A DNA stretch of 64,000 bases from Silanimonas sp044377035 (GTDB lineage: Bacteria > Pseudomonadota > Gammaproteobacteria > Xanthomonadales > Xanthomonadaceae), in assembly GCF_044377035.1 (NCBI RefSeq), contig NZ_JBILJW010000007.1, positions 90,877 to 154,876 on the forward strand. The letters run 5' to 3'. The notes beneath the pieces are model-generated. The model did no database searches. It saw only the letters and a program-made list of their open reading frames with translations, and was not told the origin of the DNA. The first letter of the stretch is position 1, and each line of letters begins with the position of its first letter. Made by a program: the position numbers and the translations under genes. Of the stretch, positions 1-6,927 are shown in pieces.

Positions 1-40
1 TACCGGTCGTGAGGAACCACCCGTTCCGGAGGACACGACC

Positions 41-367
41 ATGACCAACAAGATCGACGGAGCCTCAGCGCCCCGCCCGGCCCCCGCGCCGGCGGCCGCG
101 CCGACGCCGGCCGCCATCGAACGGTCGGGGACCCCGCGCGCCCAAGCCATCGCCGAAACCCAGGCACCGTCTTCGGACAATGTGCGCCTGACCGGCGAAG
201 CCGAGGCCCTGCGGGTCGTGCAGAAGCAGACCAAGGCCGGCCCGCCACCGATGGACATGGCGAAGATCGAAGCGCTGCGCGCGGCACTCGCCGCGGGCAC
301 GTATCGCATCGATCCGCAGGAGATCGCCCAGCGCCTCGACGCGCTGGAGCGCCAGCTCAGCGTCTGA
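41..367 (+). CDS. flgM: Anti-sigma-28 factor FlgM
   Basis: The 108-residue product is FlgM, which holds the flagellar sigma factor FliA (sigma-28) inactive until the hook-basal body is finished and FlgM is exported. The N-terminal half is Pro/Ala-rich and probably disordered, as in the family. The C-terminal half has the FlgM signature: a serine-bearing stretch near SSDNVRLTGEA (residues 44-54), then two predicted helices ending AQRLDALERQL. A GGAGG ribosome-binding site at 28-32 sits 8 bases before the ATG and fixes the start. flgN follows 21 bases after the stop. Family assignment is from motif pattern, length and the neighbour. Confidence 0.9.
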   Translation: MTNKIDGASAPRPAPAPAAAPTPAAIERSGTPRAQAIAETQAPSSDNVRLTGEAEALRVVQKQTKAGPPPMDMAKIEALRAALAAGTYRIDPQEIAQRLDALERQLSV

Positions 368-388
368 CGAAGCCCGAGACCCGACCCG

Positions 389-718
389 ATGACCGCCCTC
401 CTGCTTGACGCCCTCGAAGCCGCCCTGCGCGCCGAACGCGATGCCCTCGGCGGGCAGGACGTCGAAGCGCTGCTGCGCTCCACCGAGGCGAAGTTGCAGG
501 CGCTGCGCGCTGCGGAATCGGCCGGTCTCGACAGCGGGGATGCGCCACGCGTCGCCGCCTTGGCCGAGTACAACCGCGAGAACGGCCTGATGCTGGCGCG
601 CCGCCGCCGCGCCGTGGCCTTCGCCCTGCGCCAGCTGGGTCGCAGCGAGGCGGTCGGCTACGACCCGCGTGGCCAACGTGCGCACGGCACCTGGTCGCGG
701 CCTATCGCCGTCGCCTGA
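389..718 (+). CDS. flgN: Flagellar export chaperone FlgN
   Basis: This 109-residue, helix-rich cytoplasmic protein matches FlgN, the export chaperone of the hook-filament junction proteins FlgK and FlgL. It starts with an amphipathic helix (LLLDALEAALRAERDAL, residues 4-20) and has a second long charged helix around residues 60-90 (YNRENGLMLARRRRAV). Length is short for FlgN (often about 140). The position directly after flgM is the usual one in Proteobacteria. Sequence conservation in this family is low, so the context carries part of the assignment. Confidence 0.8.
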   Translation: MTALLLDALEAALRAERDALGGQDVEALLRSTEAKLQALRAAESAGLDSGDAPRVAALAEYNRENGLMLARRRRAVAFALRQLGRSEAVGYDPRGQRAHGTWSRPIAVA

Positions 719-735
719 GCCGGCGTTAGCCTGTG

Positions 736-754
736 CACCGTCGTCTTGACGGTG
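736..754 (+). terminator. Hairpin after flgMN
   Basis: CACCGTC and GACGGTG form a perfect 7-bp stem with a 5-base loop, 18 bases after the flgN stop and 8 bases before the ATG of the next gene. There is no T-run. It could end the flgMN transcript or be a leader hairpin of the kinase gene. It argues against a GTG start at 733 for the kinase, because the hairpin would then be coding. Confidence 0.45.
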
Positions 755-762
755 CTTCGCGA

Positions 763-2016
763 ATGCCCGACACCCTGCCCGGCCGCTTCTGGCTGCCGAG
801 CCAGCCCAGCAACCCGGAACTCGTCGCCTTCCTCGAGATGATCGAGGAGGGCGTGCTGCTGGTCGATGCCCGGCGGGCCGTGCACTACGCCAACCCCGCC
901 GCCGGCGAGCTGGCGCACCGCGTGGCGGTGGACCCCGCCGACCCGGACAACCCCGCACCCCTCGTCGCCCTGCTGCCGGACGACGTGTTCGACGCCGCGG
1001 CCGGTGAAGCCTGGACCGGCGACGTCCGCGACGAGGCCAATGGCGTGGTGTTCGCGCTGCGGCGCTACCCGTGGATCGTCGACGACGCGCCCGCACACCT
1101 GCTGTTGCTGCGCGACGTCACCGAAGCGCGCCACCGCCAGGACGAGCTGCGCCGCCGCCACGGTGAGCTGCAGCAGGCCTACGCGCGGCTGGCCAGCGCG
1201 CAGGAGCAGCTGCTGCAACAGGAGAAGATGGCCTCGATCGGCCAGCTCGCCGCCGGCATCGCGCACGAGATCAACAACCCGATCGGCTACGTGCACTCCA
1301 ACCTCGTCAGCCTGCGCGACTACACCAGCGGCCTACTCGAACTCATCCACGCCTACGAACGCGCGCTCGCGCCAAAGCTCGACGAGACGACGCTGGCCAC
1401 GATCTCGGAAGTACGAGCGCGCGTCGATTTCGACTTCGTCTCCACCGACCTGCCCGAGCTCATCAACGAATCGCGCGAAGGCCTCGAGCGCGTGCGCCGC
1501 ATCGTGCAGGATCTCAAGGACTTCTCGCATGCCGGGCGCGAGGCCGGCTGGCGCCGCGTCGACCTGCACAAGGGCCTCGAGAGCACGCTCAACATCGTCT
1601 GGAACGACCTCAAGTACAAAGCCAAGGTCGAGCGGCAACTGGGCCCGCTGCCGCTGGTCGAGTGCCACCCCAGCGAGGTCAACCAGGTCTTCATGAACCT
1701 GCTGCTCAATGCCGGCCACGCCATCGGCGAGCGCGGCACCATCACGCTGGCGAGCGGCCACGACGGCGCGCGGGACGAGGTGTGGATCAGCATCCGCGAC
1801 AGCGGCCCGGGCATCGACGCCGAGGCCATGCCGCGGATCTTCGATCCGTTCTTCACCACCAAGCCGGTTGGCACCGGCACCGGCCTCGGGCTCTCGATCA
1901 GCTACGGCATCGTCAAGAAGCACGGCGGGCGCATCGACGTGGCGAACGGCGCGGAGGGCGGCGCGATCTTCACCGTGGTGCTGCCGGTGCACCAGCCGGT
2001 GCGGCTGGGCGAGTGA
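763..2016 (+). CDS. Soluble PAS-type sensor histidine kinase
   Basis: The 417-residue protein has no signal peptide or membrane segment, so it is cytosolic. Residues about 20-120 form a PAS-like input domain, followed by a short coiled coil (about 125-155). The HisKA domain carries the phospho-accepting His168 in IAHEINNPIGY, a group typical of hybrid/NtrB-like kinases. The ATPase domain has an N box (NLLLNAGHAI, about 312-321), G1 (DSGPGID, from 346), an F box (FDPFFTTK) and G2 (GTGTGLGLS, from about 370). No receiver is fused and no response regulator is adjacent in the operon, so its partner is unknown; the nearby receiver proteins at 2718-4400 and 6928-9171 are candidates. The ATG at 763 is preferred over GTG 733 because of the intervening hairpin. 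Confidence 0.85.
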   Translation: MPDTLPGRFWLPSQPSNPELVAFLEMIEEGVLLVDARRAVHYANPAAGELAHRVAVDPADPDNPAPLVALLPDDVFDAAAGEAWTGDVRDEANGVVFALRRYPWIVDDAPAHLLLLRDVTEARHRQDELRRRHGELQQAYARLASAQEQLLQQEKMASIGQLAAGIAHEINNPIGYVHSNLVSLRDYTSGLLELIHAYERALAPKLDETTLATISEVRARVDFDFVSTDLPELINESREGLERVRRIVQDLKDFSHAGREAGWRRVDLHKGLESTLNIVWNDLKYKAKVERQLGPLPLVECHPSEVNQVFMNLLLNAGHAIGERGTITLASGHDGARDEVWISIRDSGPGIDAEAMPRIFDPFFTTKPVGTGTGLGLSISYGIVKKHGGRIDVANGAEGGAIFTVVLPVHQPVRLGE

Positions 2017-2017
2017 T

Positions 2018-2686
2018 TCACTCCGAGCGTCGGCGCTGCATGCCAATCAGGCGCGAGATCACGATCGCGAGGTAGAGCACGCCCGTCACCTGCTGGATCA
2101 TCACCACCGAGCGCGCGACATCGTGCACCGGGGTGATCTCGCCGAAGCCCACCGAGGTGAGGCAGGTGAAGCTGAAGTACAGCAGCTCCCACCAGCCGGT
2201 CACGCCATCGGGGTTGTTGGTCGGGTTGATGAAGAACGCGCCGGGCGCGAGGTGCTCGATCACCGCGTAGACGTAGGCGAACACGAAGGCCAGCAGCACG
2301 TACAGCGAAGCGAGCGCCCAGAGCTCGTCGAGCGTCATCACGTCGTCGCGCAGCACGTAGCGCAGCAGGCAACTCACCACGAAACCGTGGAACGCCGCCT
2401 GCGCAAGCTGGCTGGCCACGTACAGGCCGCTGCCGCCGGACACCACCTCGGCGGCATGCAGCAGCACCGCCGGCACGAGCAGGAACCAGCCCAGCCGCGC
2501 CTCCGCGCCGCTGGCGCGCGCGGCACGCAACGCCAACACCAGGATCAGCCAGTCGAAGCCGACCAGCATCAGCCGGCCGCCGGGGATCCCGTCCAGCCAC
2601 GGCCAGGCGAGCACCTGCGCAAGCAAGGCGAGCAGGAGGAGCAGGTTCGGCAAGCGGCGGAGTTGGCGCAGGATCACGAAGCGCAT
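2018..2686 (-). CDS. Two-TM-pore potassium channel family protein
   Basis: The product is a 222-residue integral inner-membrane protein. Three to four hydrophobic segments fill residues 1-125. A final TM-pore-TM unit follows: a segment at about 127-145, the pore helix and selectivity filter TSVGFGE at 177-183, and a last segment at about 190-210. The filter fits the T-V-G-F/Y-G pattern of ion_trans_2 channels. There is no RCK or nucleotide-binding domain. It faces the kinase gene tail-to-tail with one base between the stops. Gating signal and physiological role cannot be read from sequence. Confidence 0.8.
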   Translation of the reverse strand: MRFVILRQLRRLPNLLLLLALLAQVLAWPWLDGIPGGRLMLVGFDWLILVLALRAARASGAEARLGWFLLVPAVLLHAAEVVSGGSGLYVASQLAQAAFHGFVVSCLLRYVLRDDVMTLDELWALASLYVLLAFVFAYVYAVIEHLAPGAFFINPTNNPDGVTGWWELLYFSFTCLTSVGFGEITPVHDVARSVVMIQQVTGVLYLAIVISRLIGMQRRRSE

Positions 2687-2717
2687 GCGGCCTCCCCGCG
2701 GGAACGCCCAGCGCGGC

Positions 2718-4400
2718 TCACTGCAGGCCCTCCCAGGTCCGGAAGGCCTCGCGGATGTGGTGGCGCAGGTCCTCCTCGTCCCAGGGCTTGGTGAGGAAGC
2801 GGTAGATCGCGCCCTTGTTGATGGCCTCGGTGACGGTGGCGAGGTCGGTGTAGCCGGAGAGGATCAGGCGCACCGTGCGCGGGTAGAGCTCCTTCACGCG
2901 GCCGAGGAATTCGGTGCCGCTGACGTCGTTCATGCGCTGGTCGCTGACGATCACCTGCACCTCGTTGCTGGCCAGCAGCTCGAAGGCCTCCTGCACGCGG
3001 CTGGCCGCCAGCACGCGGTAGCCGTCTCGGCGGAAGACGCGCTGCAGGGCGCGCAGCACGTTCTCCTCGTCGTCGACCAGCAGCAGCGTCCGCGAGGCGG
3101 CGCCCTGCGCGAACAGCTCCGGACGCAGGTAGCGCTGGCGCAGCAGCGGATCGACTTCGGCCAGCGGCTTCGGGCCGGAGAACAGGAAACCCTGCAGCTG
3201 GTCGCAGTCGGCGCGGCGCAGGTAGCCCACCTGCGCCTCCGACTCGACGCCCTCGGCCATCACCTTCAGGTGCAGCTGTCGGCCCATCGCGATGATCGCG
3301 CGGGCAATCGCTGCCTGCCCTTGGTCGTGGGCGATCTCGCCGGTGAAGTCGCGGTCGATCTTGATCTTCGAAAGCGGGTAGCGCGGCAGCTGCACGAGGC
3401 CGGCACCGCCCATGCCGAAATCGTCGAGCGTCAGGCCCACGCCGCAGCTGCGCAGCCGCCGCAAGGTGTCGCGGATGCGGTCGACATCGCGCAGAAGCGT
3501 ACTTTCCGAGAGCTCGATCTCGAACTGGTCGAATGCGACGTCGGCGGCCGCAAGGCGCGTCTCCAGCTGGTTGACGAGGTCATCCTCGAGCAGCTGCACG
3601 GTGGAGACATTCACGGCGATACGCAGGTCGTCGAACCCGGCGCGTCGCCAATGCCGCGCATCCGCGATGACGCGGTCGAGCACCCAGCCGCTGATGCCAC
3701 GCATCAATCCGAGCTGCTCGGCGCGCGGCAGGAACTGCGGCGGTGCGAGCAGGCGGCCATCCGGCGCGCGCCAGCGCAGCAAGGCCTCGACCCCGGCGAT
3801 GCGGCCGTCGGCGGCATCGACGAACGGTTGGTAATGCAGTTCGAGTTCGTCGCGCGCCAAGGCCTTCGCCAAGGCGTGGGTGAACACCGGCACGCTGGGA
3901 CCGGCGGCACCGGACGCGGCGTGGCGCAGCGCCCTGCCGACGCCGGAGCGCTGCGCGGCGTAGAGCGCGCGGTCGGCGGCACTCAGTGCCGCCACAAGGG
4001 TGGGCGCGTCGTCGGGGAACAGCGACAGCCCGATGCTGGCGTTGATCTCCAGCGTGTAGGGCGGCACCGACAGCGGCGCGACCAGTTCGTCCAGCAGGCG
4101 CTGCGCCCAAGCCTCCGGATCGACGAGGACCTCGGCGGCATCGGTGGCCAGAAGCAGGCAAGCACCACGAAGGCGCCACAGCCGACCCTGCGGAAGTGCG
4201 AAGGCGGCGATGCGATCGGCGGCCACGGCCAAGGCGCGACCGGCGGTGTCCTCGCCGAGTCCGTCGACCAGGCCGACGAAACGGTCCAGCGCGATCTCGG
4301 CGAACAGCACGCGCCTGCCATCGGCCGCGAGCGCTTGGAGTGCCGGGGCGTCCGCCCCCAGCCACGGCAGGCCGCTGACCGGATCCGTGGATTCGTCCAC
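2718..4400 (-). CDS. Degenerate GGDEF-EAL protein with C-terminal receiver domain
   Basis: 560 residues with three modules. Residues about 25-160 are a GGDEF fold whose active-site loop reads LRGACLLL instead of GGDEF, so diguanylate cyclase activity is not expected. Residues about 175-425 are an EAL domain with EALLR (205-209), AVNVS, ELSES, LDDFGMG, KIKIDRDF, AEGVE and QGFLF, so the metal and catalytic residues look intact and c-di-GMP phosphodiesterase activity is plausible. Residues about 438-555 are a receiver with VDDEE (442-446), phospho-acceptor Asp487 in SDQRM, SGYTD and FLTKPWDEE. That receiver resembles those of RpfG/HD-GYP regulators, and its C-terminal position is unusual. It begins with GTG, 6 bases after the upstream HDOD gene, so the two are probably co-transcribed. 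Confidence 0.85.
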   Translation of the reverse strand: MDESTDPVSGLPWLGADAPALQALAADGRRVLFAEIALDRFVGLVDGLGEDTAGRALAVAADRIAAFALPQGRLWRLRGACLLLATDAAEVLVDPEAWAQRLLDELVAPLSVPPYTLEINASIGLSLFPDDAPTLVAALSAADRALYAAQRSGVGRALRHAASGAAGPSVPVFTHALAKALARDELELHYQPFVDAADGRIAGVEALLRWRAPDGRLLAPPQFLPRAEQLGLMRGISGWVLDRVIADARHWRRAGFDDLRIAVNVSTVQLLEDDLVNQLETRLAAADVAFDQFEIELSESTLLRDVDRIRDTLRRLRSCGVGLTLDDFGMGGAGLVQLPRYPLSKIKIDRDFTGEIAHDQGQAAIARAIIAMGRQLHLKVMAEGVESEAQVGYLRRADCDQLQGFLFSGPKPLAEVDPLLRQRYLRPELFAQGAASRTLLLVDDEENVLRALQRVFRRDGYRVLAASRVQEAFELLASNEVQVIVSDQRMNDVSGTEFLGRVKELYPRTVRLILSGYTDLATVTEAINKGAIYRFLTKPWDEEDLRHHIREAFRTWEGLQ

Positions 4401-4406
4401 CCCGGT

Positions 4407-5540
4407 TCAGCCCTCGCCGCGGAGTTCGGCGCCCAGCGCCTGCCAGCCGTCGCGCTGGTCGGCGAGGCTTTGCGCCTCGACCCAGGCCTCGTCGAGCGGC
4501 ACTTCGCCCAGCAGGGCCCACGCCACGTGGCTGGCTCCGACGACGCCCAGCCCATGCTCCGCCGCCGCCGCGGGCGTCGCGTGTTGCGCGACCGCCTCGA
4601 CCAGCGTCTCCGGCAGGCCCCACAGGGCGAGCAGGTAGGCGCCGGCCTCGGCGTAGGTCGGCCAATCCCCGGCCTCGCCAGGCTGCGGCGACCACGGCAC
4701 GCGGACCTGCGGCAGCAGGCGGCCGACGCCGGCCAGCAGCGCGGCGGTGGCGGCGAGGTCCGCGCGCGGGCCGGGCAGCAGCCGGGCCGCCAGGCGCGAA
4801 GCGCGCAAGCTGGTGTCGCGAAGCCGGTCCAGCGCCTCCGGCTCGGCTTTCGGGCGGGTGGCGCCGAAGATCTCGCCGGCCATCACCAGCCGTCGCAGGC
4901 TGAGGTTGCCCAGCCACACCACGGCGCTGTGGATGTCGTCGATGCGGCGTCCGCCGCTGTACATCGCCGAGTTGCACAGGCGCAGCACCTTGGCCGCCAG
5001 CGTCGGGTCGCTTTCGACCAGCGCGGCGACATCGCGCGCGGCGACGTCGAGGTCCTCGGTGCGGCGCATCAGGTCGAGCGACAGCGCCGGCGGCGGCGGC
5101 AGGCGGCCGATGCGTCCGATGGCCTCGGCCAGCAAGGGGCTCTCCAGCCGGCGCCGCAGCGCGAGCAGCGATTTCAGTCCAGCCAGCAGGGCTTCGGCAT
5201 CCAGCGGCTGGTAGAGCAGGCGGTGCAGGTTCTCCAGCGCAGCGAGTCCCGGCGCATCGCGGCCGTCGTCGAGGACGAGGCAGCGCACCAGCTTCGGGGC
5301 TTCGCGCTTCAGGACGCCGAGGAGGGCGTTGCCGGATCCCTGCCCCAGCCGCGGCTGCACCAGCACCGCCTCGAAGGCTTCGCGCCGGACAAGGGCGAGG
5401 GCCTCGTCGCTGGCACCAACAACCTGCAGGACGATGCGGTCGCCCAAGGCCTCGACGAGTGCGGCAGCCACGCTGACATCCGCACCGGCGAAGAGCAGGC
5501 GCAGCGGCGCGTCATCGGGGGTCGCGGCAGGAGCGCTCAA
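4407..5540 (-). CDS. HDOD-domain protein with pseudo-receiver N-terminus
   Basis: 377 residues. Residues about 10-125 have the length and pattern of a receiver domain, but the phospho-acceptor position reads VLVQPRLG (Gln) and the usual Lys-Pro reads YQP, so phosphorylation is unlikely. Residues about 140-340 are an HDOD domain (SDPTLAAKVLRLCNSAMY, then DDIHSAVVWLGNLSLRR), a non-catalytic relative of HD phosphohydrolases used in signalling scaffolds. The start is a TTG at 5540; no upstream ATG or GTG remains in frame. It shares an apparent operon with the EAL-receiver gene downstream and diverges from a second HDOD gene of the same architecture. Confidence 0.8.
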   Translation of the reverse strand: MSAPAATPDDAPLRLLFAGADVSVAAALVEALGDRIVLQVVGASDEALALVRREAFEAVLVQPRLGQGSGNALLGVLKREAPKLVRCLVLDDGRDAPGLAALENLHRLLYQPLDAEALLAGLKSLLALRRRLESPLLAEAIGRIGRLPPPPALSLDLMRRTEDLDVAARDVAALVESDPTLAAKVLRLCNSAMYSGGRRIDDIHSAVVWLGNLSLRRLVMAGEIFGATRPKAEPEALDRLRDTSLRASRLAARLLPGPRADLAATAALLAGVGRLLPQVRVPWSPQPGEAGDWPTYAEAGAYLLALWGLPETLVEAVAQHATPAAAAEHGLGVVGASHVAWALLGEVPLDEAWVEAQSLADQRDGWQALGAELRGEG

Positions 5541-5741
5541 TCGGGAAGGCGGCTCGGAGAGACGTGGCCGGACTGTAGCAGAGGCCCCGCGATGCCCTTC
5601 GCGGGGCGCGGCGTCATGGCGAATGCAGAAGCTGTGACGCGGCGCACGCTGGCGAGGGCATCAAGCGTGACGCATCCCCGGAATCACGGGAGTCCTGTCG
5701 TTACGCTTTGTCAAAAGCAACAAAAGGCTCGACGCTCCACC
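5541..5741. other. Divergent intergenic region between HDOD genes
   Basis: These 201 bases separate two divergently read HDOD genes and should hold promoters for both. The right end (5700-5735) is markedly richer in A than its surroundings. No convincing -35/-10 pair, sigma-28 or sigma-54 motif, or small open frame with a ribosome-binding site was found. Confidence 0.4.
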
Positions 5742-6839
5742 ATGCGTGTTTTCTTCGCCACGCCCGATCCGAACCGCCCCGGCGCCGTCGCCGTCGCCGA
5801 TGCGCTGTTGTCCCAGGGCCACGACTGGCAGGTGCTGTCTTATGCCCGCCCCGAGGAATCGCGCCAGGTGCTGGAACAGGACGCGGCCGACGCCATCGTC
5901 GTCGATGCCGCCCTCGACGACGCGGAGGCGCTGCTCAGGCATCTGCTCTACACCGCGCCGCAAACGGCGCGGTTGGTGATCGGCACCACCGAGCACGACG
6001 GGATCGAACCGCGGCTGCAGGCGCTGGCCCACGGCCTGCTCTCGGCCTCCAGCCCGGTCGAAGCGATCGCCGAGGCACTGGTCGCCTACGCCGAGCTCGC
6101 GCAACGCCTCGACCGTCCGGCGCTGCGCGCCCAGGTGGGCGCCCTGACGCGCCTGCCCGGGGCGCCACGGCTCTACATGGCGATCTGCAAGGCGCTGGAA
6201 GACCCGAACGTCGAGGTCGCGACCATCGCCGAACAGGTGATGTCCGACCCGGCGCTCGGCGCCCGGGTGCTGCAAATCGCCAACTCGGCGATGTACGGCG
6301 CCGGCCGCCAGATCGCCAGCATCCCGTTCGCCGTCAGCCGTCTCGGGCTGAAGACCACTCGCAATCTGGTGCTGGCGGCCGAGCTTTACGCCTTCAGCGG
6401 CCCGGAAGCGGCACGCGCAGAACGCGTGCGCCAGCGCAGCCTGCTCGCGGCCTGGCTGGCGCCGCGCCTGATGGCCCCGCAGATCGACCCCGACGTCGTC
6501 GCCACGGCCGCGCTGCTCGCCGGCATCAGCGAGATGCTTCCCGAGCTCGACGACGGCGGAGTGCCGGCGCTGCCCGCGGTGCCCCCGGTGCAGGACGAAG
6601 CGGCCGCCTACCTGATGGGCCTGTGGCAGCTGCCGAGCCTGCTCCAGCAGGCCGTGGCCTGGCAGCGCACCCCGCGCCTGTCGGGCGGCGGGTTCGGCGT
6701 GGTCGGTGCCGTCCACGTGGCCACGGCGCTCGCCTTCGGTCGGGCGGTGGACCAGGTGTGGCTGGAACGCTGCGGCATGGCCGCCCACCTGTCGGGCTGG
6801 CGCGAACTCGCCGACCGCATGGATCGCAGCGCGGCCTGA
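5742..6839 (+). CDS. HDOD-domain protein with receiver-like N-terminus
   Basis: 365 residues from the ATG at 5742; the frame stays open far upstream but that part is antisense to real genes. Residues 1-120 are receiver-like. An Asp occurs at the expected strand end (AIVVDAAL), but the conserved Lys-Pro position reads SASSP, so it is probably a pseudo-receiver. Residues about 140-330 are an HDOD domain (DPALGARVLQIANSAMYGAG, then PFAVSRLGLKTTRN). It resembles the divergent gene at 4407-5540 in length and order of domains, which suggests an old duplication. A receiver-DUF3369-EAL gene follows after 88 bases on the same strand. Confidence 0.8.
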   Translation: MRVFFATPDPNRPGAVAVADALLSQGHDWQVLSYARPEESRQVLEQDAADAIVVDAALDDAEALLRHLLYTAPQTARLVIGTTEHDGIEPRLQALAHGLLSASSPVEAIAEALVAYAELAQRLDRPALRAQVGALTRLPGAPRLYMAICKALEDPNVEVATIAEQVMSDPALGARVLQIANSAMYGAGRQIASIPFAVSRLGLKTTRNLVLAAELYAFSGPEAARAERVRQRSLLAAWLAPRLMAPQIDPDVVATAALLAGISEMLPELDDGGVPALPAVPPVQDEAAAYLMGLWQLPSLLQQAVAWQRTPRLSGGGFGVVGAVHVATALAFGRAVDQVWLERCGMAAHLSGWRELADRMDRSAA

Positions 6840-6927
6840 GCCGGAAGCCGCTTGTGCGGCGGTCGCAGGCCGTGGCTATCCTAGGCCGCTGCCGGGATGC
6901 CCCCCGGGAGCACGTCTGGGGAATGGC

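Noticed and set aside
2011..2023. Palindrome GAGTGA-T-TCACTC between the kinase and channel genes
   Set aside because: It is formed by the two convergent TGA stop codons and neighbouring bases. A single-base loop cannot form a hairpin; with a normal loop the stem is 3 bp.
4515..4535. CCACGTGG as a further parS site
   Set aside because: Only the inner CCACGTGG is present; the outer GTT/AAC arms are missing.
2685..5741. A very long open frame on the plus strand that runs into the HDOD gene ending at 6839
   Set aside because: It is antisense to the EAL-receiver and HDOD genes, is rich in Arg/Gln/Ala without any domain, and only its last 365 codons (from 5742) are a real gene. High GC content keeps antisense frames open.
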